Assembly: GCA_040220895.1 (NCBI GenBank)
Contig: JAVJVY010000022.1
Location: 1 to 64,000, forward strand
Direction of reading: 5' to 3'
Source of the DNA: UBA11591 sp040220895
GTDB lineage: Bacteria > Bacteroidota > Bacteroidia > Flavobacteriales_E > Vicingaceae
Length of the DNA stretch: 64,000 nucleotides
Positions 44,200 to 51,928 of this stretch are shown in pieces. The translations under genes and the position numbers were made by a program. Each line of letters starts with the position of its first letter. Position 1 is the first letter of the stretch. Below the pieces are notes generated by a model. That model searched no databases. It worked only from the letters and a program-made list of their open reading frames with translations, and was not told the DNA's origin.

Positions 44200-44649
44200 A
44201 TGAAAAAACTCATTGCTTTTGCTGCACTTGCATTTTGCAGCGCTTACACCGTCCAAGCTCAGGTAACTTATAAAGTTGTTACCGTTGTGGAATCAGTTGT
44301 CCCCATGGGCCTGGGTCGTTCCAGGATCATTGAAAATAAAACAGACCTGGATGTCAAGGATTTTACCACAGAACGGACAGAAGGAAAAGATTCCAAGTCA
44401 AAAAATGTCGACAGAGGTGACGCCAAGGTTGATGAATTCAGTGAATCGAAAATCCTAAACTTCTTCAGTGGAGTGGGTATTAATTTTCAGAACATTGCCT
44501 CAAATGACGCGCTGATCTCTTCTAAAATCAATCAATTGGTTGCCGAAGGTTGGGAATTGGCCTTTGTAACCAGTGGAGTTGAAAGTGATGCCGGAAAAGG
44601 CGATGGAGACGGAATCTACATCACCCGGTTTGTTTTCAAAAAAGGTTAA
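44200..44649 (+). CDS. Hypothetical secreted protein
   Basis: The 149-residue protein has a signal peptide ending TVQAQ. The mature part has a strand-rich start (VTYKVVTVVESVVPMG), a charged middle and a C-terminal segment LVAEGWELAFVTSGVES..YITRFVFKK. This resembles the short DUF4177-like fold often seen in secreted Bacteroidota proteins. It overlaps the convergent MFS gene by 4 bp. Confidence 0.55.
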   Translation: MKKLIAFAALAFCSAYTVQAQVTYKVVTVVESVVPMGLGRSRIIENKTDLDVKDFTTERTEGKDSKSKNVDRGDAKVDEFSESKILNFFSGVGINFQNIASNDALISSKINQLVAEGWELAFVTSGVESDAGKGDGDGIYITRFVFKKG

Positions 44650-45896
44650 GCGGACAGCACCTTAATTCTTCTTCCTAGAAGTAAACTGGATATCAAACCA
44701 ATCAAGGCAAAGGCTGTCATCATTGCAAAAATGCATTGGTGACCGCTTTCACCCGGGTAATTATCCAAAAGAAATCCCATGGTAGGGCCCATGAATATAT
44801 CGGGGGTAAAGCCAATTAAGGAAATTATGCCTACCGCGGCGCCGGTATGTTGCAAGGGTATTCTTGTGTCCTCCATCAAGGCAAAGTAAACACCCCTCAT
44901 GCCGTAGACCCCGGCCAGCGTGCTCGCAAGGGTAATAAGCACCATTACCAGCACACCTGTAAACGCGCCTAAAGCGATCGTAATTGACCCAAAAGACATC
45001 AATAGAAAACAGTAAATCAGCACTTTGGTACCCGAAAAACGATCTGCCAGTAATCCGGCAATCACCGCAAACAAAGGCCTCAGCCAAAGCGCCGCGCTGC
45101 CGGTGGAGGCGGCCTGTACTTCATTTAAATTCAGCACCTGCTGTGCGTATAAAGAAATGTCATCGGTAATCTTGTAACCCACGTATGCAGAAACGATGAT
45201 TAAGGCCTGCAGGTATATGTCTGGCTTTTTCAACAATTGGAGAAACAGACCGATTCCCGGGAGCTTCTCTAAGGAGTCGTTGTCGGCCAGGCGTGCAGGA
45301 ATAACCAGAAATGCCAGAACTCCTGTAAATAAAGTGATCAGTGAAGTGGCTAATATCACCAAACGAAAAGATTCAATTCTTTTGATTGTGATTGATTGAA
45401 CCGCGTCCGGTTCCATGGAATAAGAAAATATACCCAGGGCCAGGGTTCCGATCAATGCCGCAGCCAGCCCTCTTCCACCTTCGAGAAAGCCAAACGAGCG
45501 TCCCTGGAAACCACTTCCTCCCCATTCTCTTGTAGCTTTAATCAACGCCGCCCAAAAAAGGAAAATACTGGTAACACCCCAAAAAGCGTACATCACAGCC
45601 AGCATCATAGAAAAAGGAAATAAATACAAGATTATTCCCCCTAAAGCCGTCAGCACCAAGGCAATTGAAATAAGGTTTCTGGCCGGAAAGCGATCGGCAA
45701 GTGGGCCACCAAAAAAATAAGATCCCATGGCTACAAGGCCATAAATAGAAAAGAAGGTGCCGAGTTCCAAGTTGGTGATTTCAAAAACCAGCAGCAAACT
45801 GGGGCGAAATATCCTGGCCAACACAAAAGGCAGAAAGAATATTACTTCACCAGATAAAATAAGCGTAAGCAATATGGCGTTTTTTCTCCTGGGCAT
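44646..45896 (-). CDS. MFS transporter
   Basis: The 416-residue protein has 12 predicted TM helices. The MFS signature between helices 2 and 3 is FFGGPLADRFPARNL, repeated in the second half as AGLLADRFSGTKVL. The substrate is unknown; sugar-phosphate-type (OPA) relatives have similar long first loops (LARIFRPSLLLVFEITNLEL). No regulator or enzyme gene lies beside it. Confidence 0.85.
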   Translation of the reverse strand: MPRRKNAILLTLILSGEVIFFLPFVLARIFRPSLLLVFEITNLELGTFFSIYGLVAMGSYFFGGPLADRFPARNLISIALVLTALGGIILYLFPFSMMLAVMYAFWGVTSIFLFWAALIKATREWGGSGFQGRSFGFLEGGRGLAAALIGTLALGIFSYSMEPDAVQSITIKRIESFRLVILATSLITLFTGVLAFLVIPARLADNDSLEKLPGIGLFLQLLKKPDIYLQALIIVSAYVGYKITDDISLYAQQVLNLNEVQAASTGSAALWLRPLFAVIAGLLADRFSGTKVLIYCFLLMSFGSITIALGAFTGVLVMVLITLASTLAGVYGMRGVYFALMEDTRIPLQHTGAAVGIISLIGFTPDIFMGPTMGFLLDNYPGESGHQCIFAMMTAFALIGLISSLLLGRRIKVLSA

Positions 45897-46012
45897 GGAA
45901 CCTATTTAGATCTTGTAAAATACACCTTCGATTTGAAATTTTTTAATCGACTCATTCATCCTTTCATAAAAAATACTTCAGGCTTCGTATCACTATATTC
46001 GTCCATGTTACT

Positions 46013-47677
46013 ATGAATTGGAAATTGAAATACAGACATCACTTACTCATTGGAGTCTACACCCTTCTGAACTTCATTCAATCGATGTTCACCGAACTAG
46101 CCAATGATGAGGCTTATTATTGGATGTATTCAAATTTCCTGGATTGGGGATATTTTGACCACCCCCCGGCCATAGCGTTTATAATTAAAATTGGTTATGG
46201 TCTGTTTAAAAATGAATTGGGTGTTCGTTTAATGGTGGTGATTCTCAATTCGTCATCCCTGTATTTATTACGTGAAATAATCGGACGAAAATACTTTGGC
46301 TTACTGTTTCTGCTCTTTTGCTCCATAAGTTCCTTGCAGGTGTATAGTTTTATCGCTGTTCCGGACAGTCCACTGCTTTTTACGACCTGCCTCTTTTTTT
46401 ATGCCTATCAGCGCTTTCTGGACCGTAACATTCTTTCGGATACCCTTCTTCTTGGAATGAGCATGGCTCTGCTAATGTACAGCAAGTACCATGGCATTTT
46501 GATCATTTTCTTTACCATGGCCTCGAATCGCAAATTAATCATGAATCCGCGTTTTATAGTAGCAGGCATTTCCGCATTGCTACTTTATGCACCTCACCTC
46601 AACTGGCAAGTGATGAATGACTTTCCATCGTATCAATTCCACGTGCTTAATAGGTCTCAATCACCCTACGATTATATGGATACTACAAATTTCCTTCTGG
46701 GTCAATTTCTGATCACCGGGCCTTTTATGACAATTCCCTTGTTGTATCGTGCCATTCGATGGAAGTCTGAAGCCGTTTTTGATAAATCACTTAGGTATAC
46801 CATGTTTGGAATATTCCTTTTTTTTCTTTTCTCCACAGCAAATGATCACGCCGAGGCCAATTGGACTATTTCCGCATGCATTCCAATGATCCTCTTGGCA
46901 CATCATAGTTTGACGAAGGAGCAAGTGCTTCCCAATTGGCTTGTACCTGTTGCTTCCTTATCGATACTCGCCCTGTTATTTGTAAGGTTGCACCTAATGT
47001 TTGATCTGCTTCCAAATAAAATAACCATCAAGGATGAATTTCACGGTTCTCGAGAGTGGGCAACAGAGATTAAACACCTTGCCGCGTCAAAGTCTGTCAT
47101 CTTTATGAATTCTTACCAGGATGCCTCTAAATACTCATTTTACAGCGGCGATATGAGTTTATCATTGAACAACGTTTTTTACCGACGCAACCAATTTGAT
47201 CTCTGGCCAATTTCAGACAGCATGCAGGGGCTGCCGGCCATTTTTTTTACTACCTGGGATTACAAGGACATCGACAGCATTGAAACTGCAAAGGGCATTG
47301 AAAAGTTCATTGAGGTCCCTTCCTTTTATTCAGCCAATAGGGTATGGTTGTCAGCCAATTGGCCCAAAGATGGCATACGTCGTGGCCAAATAGTTGAAGT
47401 GACCTTTGAGTTTATGCGCAATCAGAATCTTGCTCAGGGTTCAGATATAGACGCTAATCCGTTATTTATTACTTATGAAATCTTTCAACAAGAAGAATAC
47501 TCGTGTTACCAAATAGCACGTCAATTATCAGCCGAGGAACTTTCCACTACGAACCAACTGACAATTCCATTTAGAGCTCCGAACAAGGCCGGTACCTACT
47601 TCATAATACTCAGTATTCGGTGCGGTAATTTTCCGGCGAGCATTAATAGCAAATTATATCGGGTCAAGGTCATATGA
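46013..47677 (+). CDS. ArnT/PMT-like glycosyltransferase (GT39/GT83 type)
   Basis: The 554-residue protein has about 10-11 TM helices. The first loop has ELANDEAYYW with D32-E33, the catalytic acidic pair of PMT/ArnT enzymes, then DWGYFDHPPAIAF. It transfers a sugar from a lipid-linked donor to lipid A or a protein. Residues about 435-554 form a soluble C-terminal beta domain. It stands alone, so the target is unknown. Confidence 0.8.
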   Translation: MNWKLKYRHHLLIGVYTLLNFIQSMFTELANDEAYYWMYSNFLDWGYFDHPPAIAFIIKIGYGLFKNELGVRLMVVILNSSSLYLLREIIGRKYFGLLFLLFCSISSLQVYSFIAVPDSPLLFTTCLFFYAYQRFLDRNILSDTLLLGMSMALLMYSKYHGILIIFFTMASNRKLIMNPRFIVAGISALLLYAPHLNWQVMNDFPSYQFHVLNRSQSPYDYMDTTNFLLGQFLITGPFMTIPLLYRAIRWKSEAVFDKSLRYTMFGIFLFFLFSTANDHAEANWTISACIPMILLAHHSLTKEQVLPNWLVPVASLSILALLFVRLHLMFDLLPNKITIKDEFHGSREWATEIKHLAASKSVIFMNSYQDASKYSFYSGDMSLSLNNVFYRRNQFDLWPISDSMQGLPAIFFTTWDYKDIDSIETAKGIEKFIEVPSFYSANRVWLSANWPKDGIRRGQIVEVTFEFMRNQNLAQGSDIDANPLFITYEIFQQEEYSCYQIARQLSAEELSTTNQLTIPFRAPNKAGTYFIILSIRCGNFPASINSKLYRVKVI

Positions 47678-47732
47678 AACAGGAAGGAAATAGTTTAAAC
47701 ACTGAAATTCCCCGACATAATTCACGTAAATA

Positions 47733-47763
47733 TTGGGACATCCAATGACTATGGCTAAATTTG
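47733..47763 (+). promoter_or_regulatory. Promoter of the small Cys-rich protein gene
   Basis: TTGG (47733-47736), a 19-nt gap and TAAATTTG (47756-47763) fit the Bacteroidota -33/-7 pattern. The start codon at 47768 lies 4 nt after the -7 box, so the transcript would be leaderless or nearly so. Confidence 0.4.
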
Positions 47764-47767
47764 TAGA

Positions 47768-47956
47768 ATGAAAGTTTTCTTACTCGCCTTTGTTCTGGTT
47801 GGCTTGGCCTTTGCGGGCATCGCTATTAAAATCCTCCTGAAAAAAAATGGTCAATTTGCGGGCACATGTGCCAGTAATAATCCATTACTCCAGGAAGAAG
47901 GAGCCAGCTGTGGTATTTGTGGGGCCAGGCCTGAAGAAAAATGCCAGAATAATTAA
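47768..47956 (+). CDS. Small membrane protein with four-Cys tail
   Basis: The 62-residue protein has one N-terminal TM helix (residues 3-24) and a short tail with C34, C48, C51 and C59 (FAGTCASNN and SCGICGARPEEKC). The spacing suits a small metal or Fe-S site. Similar small proteins occur next to ApbE/Na+-NQR genes in Bacteroidota (recalled, not checked). Here the convergent apbE overlaps it by 4 bp, which supports a link to flavin or respiratory protein maturation. Confidence 0.65.
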   Translation: MKVFLLAFVLVGLAFAGIAIKILLKKNGQFAGTCASNNPLLQEEGASCGICGARPEEKCQNN

Positions 47957-48933
47957 GGAATCAATTGAGCCTTAAGGCCGGGACTTTGGTAATGCAAGGT
48001 GTCCATCCCTTCGAGATAGATCATAAATAACTTGATTCCCGGGTCAGCGCCATCAGCGGCTTTCACCTCTTCGACAGCCATGTTCATAAAAGCCGTTGCC
48101 ATTGCATCAGCTTCGTAGCATTCATTAGCTATCACGCTAATGCTTAATATATTAGATCGTTCAGGAAAACCCGACTTAGGGTTAATGATGTGACCAACCG
48201 AGCTACCGTTGATCGTTTTAAACTTCCGGTAGTTGCCAGAAGTGGCCATTGAAGCATTCATGAGGGAAACCTTTGCAAATAATTCTCTTGAACCCGCTTG
48301 GATCGGCTTGTCGATTCCAATGACCCATTCTTCTCCATTCTTCTTTTTTCCCTTGCACCTTAACTCTCCTCCAATTTCAACCATATAAGAGGAGCATTTC
48401 CTGGCGCTAAGAAAGTTGGCGATCAAGTCAACGGTATAGCCTTGAGCAACGGCATTCATGTTCATTTCAAACCGGGAGTCTTTCTTTCTGGCTACACCGT
48501 TTTCAACGGACATGAGATGCATTCCGGTGTGTGCAAGGGCCTCTTTAACCATTTCACTATCCAAATCCATGGCCGAAATGTCATCAAAATCATACAAGGC
48601 GAGTACAGGTGCCAGGCTCGGGTCAAAATACCCGTTAGACCGAATATTTAGATCCCAACAATGCTCCCATAGTTCAGTAAAAAGATCGTCCACTGCTGCA
48701 CTTTCACTTGTTTTATTGATTCTGTTTATCATAGAACCCTTTCTGTAGGTGCTGAAATGAACATCCGCCAATTCCAGAACAGAATCGATTTCGGGCTCAA
48801 GGTCGTATTCACAAGCATAAATTATATGGAACGTGGTACCCTGCGCCTCACCGTTATATGTTTTCATACCATCGCTTTGGTTGCAGCCATACATTGAAAA
48901 CAGAATAAAACAAAGCTTGCTAAGGTATTTCAT
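47953..48933 (-). CDS. apbE: FAD:protein FMN transferase ApbE
   Basis: From the ATG at 48933 (326 residues) there is a lipoprotein leader (KLCFILFSMYGC) and the ApbE domain: GEAQGTTFHIIY, FSTYRKGSMINRINKTSE, NAVAQGYTVDLIANFL, VEIGGELRCKGKK and SVGHIINPKSG. It attaches FMN to Thr of periplasmic-facing proteins such as NqrB/NqrC. The start overlaps the end of the RNase Z gene by 14 bp. No Nqr genes are in the window. Confidence 0.88.
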   Translation of the reverse strand: MKYLSKLCFILFSMYGCNQSDGMKTYNGEAQGTTFHIIYACEYDLEPEIDSVLELADVHFSTYRKGSMINRINKTSESAAVDDLFTELWEHCWDLNIRSNGYFDPSLAPVLALYDFDDISAMDLDSEMVKEALAHTGMHLMSVENGVARKKDSRFEMNMNAVAQGYTVDLIANFLSARKCSSYMVEIGGELRCKGKKKNGEEWVIGIDKPIQAGSRELFAKVSLMNASMATSGNYRKFKTINGSSVGHIINPKSGFPERSNILSISVIANECYEADAMATAFMNMAVEEVKAADGADPGIKLFMIYLEGMDTLHYQSPGLKAQLIP

Positions 48934-49837
48934 ACCACTGACCTTCAACGGCCACTTCAACATGTTGAAAATTACTCTTGGCCTCGCGGATAAAAGCTTC
49001 ATCGTCATTGTATTTGCTGGAAAAATGTCCTATTAATAGCTTTCCTGCCTGTGACGCATGAGCGATTTTTGCAGCCTGTATGGCAGTGGAATGACGGGTT
49101 GCAGCCGCCTTTTCTGCATCTGCCTCCAAAAAAGAGGACTCGTGATAGATAAGGTCGGAATTTATAATCCAATCGACAATTTCAGGAAAATAGGCAGTGT
49201 CAGCGCAATAAGCATAAGATCTCACAGGGCCGGGATCTCTGGTTAATTCATTGTTCAAAATTTTACCCATGGGTGATTCATAATCGAGTCCTTTGGCTAT
49301 TCCTTTTCTTAAATGCTTTGGGACATTGTATTCCTCCAGTTTCTCAGGAATGAGTTTTCTAAGTGTCGGTATAGAAACAAAGTGAAAACCAGTAGTTGGT
49401 ATTTTATGCTTCAAGGGAAAAGAATAAACGCTCAGATCATCTTTCTCAAGAACTTTTTCCCTGGATTTATTTTGGGTGAAAGTGTAATGAATTCGGAATG
49501 CACTTGCACTTTTTGAAAGGCTGAAGTGAAGGTCAATCACCTTTTTGATCATGGGAGGACCTATGATGGTCAGATCCCTTTCACGGCCAAGAAGATTCAT
49601 CGATGAAATAAGACCGGGTAAACCCAGGTAATGATCGCCATGAAGGTGTGAGATGAAAATATAATCGATTCGCTGCACGCTGATTCCGCTTTCCCTAAGT
49701 CTGATCTGGCAAGCTTCGCCACAATCAACTAAGAGATGAACATTCTTATGGATAACCAACTGAGCTGTGTGGTTTTTTGATTTCTTTGGAATAGCCGACC
49801 CGGAACCCAGAATCAGCAACTGAAAAAATGTACTCAT
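48920..49837 (-). CDS. rnz: Ribonuclease Z
   Basis: The 305-residue tRNA 3'-processing endonuclease has ILGSGSAIPKKSKN at the start, the metallo-beta-lactamase motif SHLHGDHYLGLPGL, YCADTAYFPEIV, and LLIGHFSSKY with the C-terminal His ligand. Length is normal. It lies in one minus-strand unit with a STAS-domain gene upstream (6 nt) and apbE downstream. Confidence 0.93.
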   Translation of the reverse strand: MSTFFQLLILGSGSAIPKKSKNHTAQLVIHKNVHLLVDCGEACQIRLRESGISVQRIDYIFISHLHGDHYLGLPGLISSMNLLGRERDLTIIGPPMIKKVIDLHFSLSKSASAFRIHYTFTQNKSREKVLEKDDLSVYSFPLKHKIPTTGFHFVSIPTLRKLIPEKLEEYNVPKHLRKGIAKGLDYESPMGKILNNELTRDPGPVRSYAYCADTAYFPEIVDWIINSDLIYHESSFLEADAEKAAATRHSTAIQAAKIAHASQAGKLLIGHFSSKYNDDEAFIREAKSNFQHVEVAVEGQWYEIP

Positions 49838-49843
49838 TCCGAC

Positions 49844-50209
49844 CTAATCCAGGTCTCGCTCGATCTCGTCCATGTAGATAAAATCCACGGCCTCCTTTGA
49901 GGTTGGAGTGATGTTCAATATGGAGTCAAGTTGTGATATAGAAATCAACTTCATGACGGAATCCTGAACACCGCAAATAATAAAAGACCCACCTGCTTCT
50001 TTGCACAAACGATTAGCTATTAGAATGGCGCTCAATCCTGAAGAATCACAATAACGGGTATTTGAAACATCGATGATGATGTTCTTAACACCTTCTGATT
50101 TCAAAACAACCAAATCAGTCTTCAAACCCGGAGCAACTTGAGTATCAAGCTTCTCGGAATTGATTGTTACCAATGTGTATTTCTCTTGTTTGTCGATGGA
50201 GTGACTCAT
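49844..50209 (-). CDS. STAS-domain anti-sigma factor antagonist
   Basis: The 121-residue protein is SpoIIAA-like. The phosphorylation-loop motif RYCDSSGLSAIL has Ser at the expected place, preceded by NIIIDVSN and followed by FIICGVQDSVMKLI. It probably takes part in partner switching with a serine kinase not in this window. It is transcribed just ahead of rnz. Confidence 0.85.
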   Translation of the reverse strand: MSHSIDKQEKYTLVTINSEKLDTQVAPGLKTDLVVLKSEGVKNIIIDVSNTRYCDSSGLSAILIANRLCKEAGGSFIICGVQDSVMKLISISQLDSILNITPTSKEAVDFIYMDEIERDLD

Positions 50210-50349
50210 TTCAAACCCTTTTTCACAAAGATATAATTTTTAGGAGATAGCTGGAAGTTGTCACAAGGTATTTATTTGGTCTCATCCTACAAGGAATGAG
50301 CAACTTACAATTATATCACTTCTATTCTCGACAGAGCAAAACCGAAATA

Positions 50350-51294
50350 TCACTCACTTATACCGGCCAGCAGATACAAGATGGCCATTCTGATGGCGAC
50401 GCCATTCTCAACCTGGCTTAGAATGATGGATTGACCTGAGTCCGCCACATCGGTAGCTATTTCAATTCCCCTGTTGATGGGTCCCGGGTGCATGATGGTA
50501 ATGTCCCTGCCAATCTTTTCCAAAATTTTTGTGGTAAGTCCATATTGCATGGTATACTCCCTTAGGCTGGGGAAGTACGAGACATTTCCATTCTCTTCCA
50601 CACCTTGTCTTTCAAGTTGTATGCGAAGCATCATGGCAACATCGCACCATGAAAGTGCCTCTTCAAGATGATAACTGACTTCTACCCCCAAGGTTTTAAT
50701 ATGAGGTGGTATCAATGTTGGCGGGCCACAAACCATCACTTCGGCACCTAATTTCTTTAGGCAGAATATATTCGATAAAGCCACTCTGGAATGTAAAATA
50801 TCACCTACGATAACGACCTTTCTGCCCTTTACTTCACCAAATTGTTCCCTTATGGAAAAAGAATCCAACAGGGCTTGAGTGGGATGTTCATGGGTCCCGT
50901 CCCCTGCATTAATGATCCGGGCATCCACCCTTTGTGACAAATATATGGCAGCACCTGGCATCGGGTGGCGCATAACGATGATATCGACCTTCATGGCCAG
51001 GATATTGTTCACCGTGTCGACCAAGGTTTCTCCCTTCTTCACTGAACTGCCAGAACTTGAGAAGTTGATTATATCTGCAGACAGCCGCTTTTCTGCCAAT
51101 TCAAAAGACAATTTGGTTCTGGTGGAATTTTCAAAGAACAGGTTTGCGACCGTCACATCTCTTAAGGAAGGCACTTTTTTCAACGGTCTGTTGATGATTT
51201 CTTTAAAATTATCAGCGACTTGGAAAATAAGCGAAATATCTTCTTTTTGAAGGTGTTTAATGCCGAGTAAGTGATCAGTACTCAGCTTATCCAT
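50350..51294 (-). CDS. pyrB: Aspartate carbamoyltransferase catalytic subunit
   Basis: The enzyme of the second step of pyrimidine synthesis. It has 314 residues (ATG 51294; TTG 51300 is an alternative). It carries the carbamoyl phosphate loop FENSTRTKLSFELAEKRL, the second-subunit loop SSVKKGETL, HPTQALLDSFSI, and HPGPINRGIEI near the end. No pyrI is adjacent. The start overlaps pyrR by 8 bp, so pyrR and pyrB are coupled. Confidence 0.95.
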   Translation of the reverse strand: MDKLSTDHLLGIKHLQKEDISLIFQVADNFKEIINRPLKKVPSLRDVTVANLFFENSTRTKLSFELAEKRLSADIINFSSSGSSVKKGETLVDTVNNILAMKVDIIVMRHPMPGAAIYLSQRVDARIINAGDGTHEHPTQALLDSFSIREQFGEVKGRKVVIVGDILHSRVALSNIFCLKKLGAEVMVCGPPTLIPPHIKTLGVEVSYHLEEALSWCDVAMMLRIQLERQGVEENGNVSYFPSLREYTMQYGLTTKILEKIGRDITIMHPGPINRGIEIATDVADSGQSIILSQVENGVAIRMAILYLLAGISE

Positions 51295-51835
51295 TGTCAA
51301 TTATAGTTTGAAGGGCAACTTTGTCTTCTCCGTCCACTTCTTTCCATTTAACACTAACGCGCTGACGTGCAATGGTATCAACACTTAGGCCGGTATAGTC
51401 AGGCTGAATTGGCAGGTCTCTGCTGTACCTTCGGTCTATCAGCACTAATAACTCCACTTTTGTTGGTCTTCCAAAAGCGAGCATGGCATCCATACCCGAC
51501 CTGATGGTTCTTCCGGTGTATAGCACGTCGTCTATCAATACTACCTTTTTACCTTCGATTATAAAATCAATATTGGTCTTGTTAGGTATCAATGGACTCT
51601 GTTTACGTCGGAAGTCATCCCTGTGAAAAGTCACATCTAAATTTCCGTGAATTACCTTTATGGAATAATGCGCTTCAAGAAAATCGACAATGCGCTTGGC
51701 CAAAAAAATTCCCCTTGGTTGCAGGCCTATTATAACAGAAGATGAAAATTCGTCGTGGTTCTCAATGAGCTCACAGCACAGGCGTCTAATAACTAGGTCA
51801 AACTGTGCGCCTTCAAGGATTTCCCGTTCATTCAT
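51287..51835 (-). CDS. pyrR: PyrR bifunctional regulator/uracil phosphoribosyltransferase
   Basis: From the ATG at 51835 (182 residues) it has the PRPP-binding motif VVLIDDVLYTGRTIRSG, IGLQPRGIFLAKRI near the N-terminus and YSRDLPIQPDYTGLSV near the C-terminus, as in PyrR. In Gram-positives PyrR controls pyr attenuation. Here no clear PyrR-binding loop is seen, and the only hairpin upstream is the rpsA terminator. It precedes pyrB. Confidence 0.93.
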   Translation of the reverse strand: MNEREILEGAQFDLVIRRLCCELIENHDEFSSSVIIGLQPRGIFLAKRIVDFLEAHYSIKVIHGNLDVTFHRDDFRRKQSPLIPNKTNIDFIIEGKKVVLIDDVLYTGRTIRSGMDAMLAFGRPTKVELLVLIDRRYSRDLPIQPDYTGLSVDTIARQRVSVKWKEVDGEDKVALQTIIDNG

Positions 51836-51844
51836 TGCGATGAG

Positions 51845-51852
51845 CAAATATA
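51845..51852 (-). promoter_or_regulatory. -7 promoter element for pyrR-pyrB
   Basis: On the minus strand TATATTTG (51852-51845) matches TAnnTTTG and lies 9 nt before the pyrR ATG, downstream of the rpsA terminator. It suggests an own promoter with a very short leader for the pyr pair. The -33 element is weak. Confidence 0.35.
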
Positions 51853-51872
51853 TTATTTATCGCATTGCAACA

Positions 51873-51909
51873 TAAAAAAAGCCCCCTACCTTTAATTGGC
51901 AGAGGGCTT
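51873..51909 (-). terminator. Rho-independent terminator of rpsA
   Basis: On the minus strand a 12-bp stem (51909-51898 with 51890-51879, loop of 7, two G-U or mismatched positions) is followed by seven T (51880-51874). It lies 20 nt past the rpsA stop and before pyrR. Confidence 0.8.
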
Positions 51910-51928
51910 CATATTTGATTGATTAAGG

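Noticed and set aside
51873..51909. PyrR-controlled attenuator in front of pyrR
   Set aside because: The hairpin follows the rpsA stop by 20 nt, no alternative antiterminator pairing or PyrR-binding loop is visible, and a -7 promoter element lies between it and pyrR.
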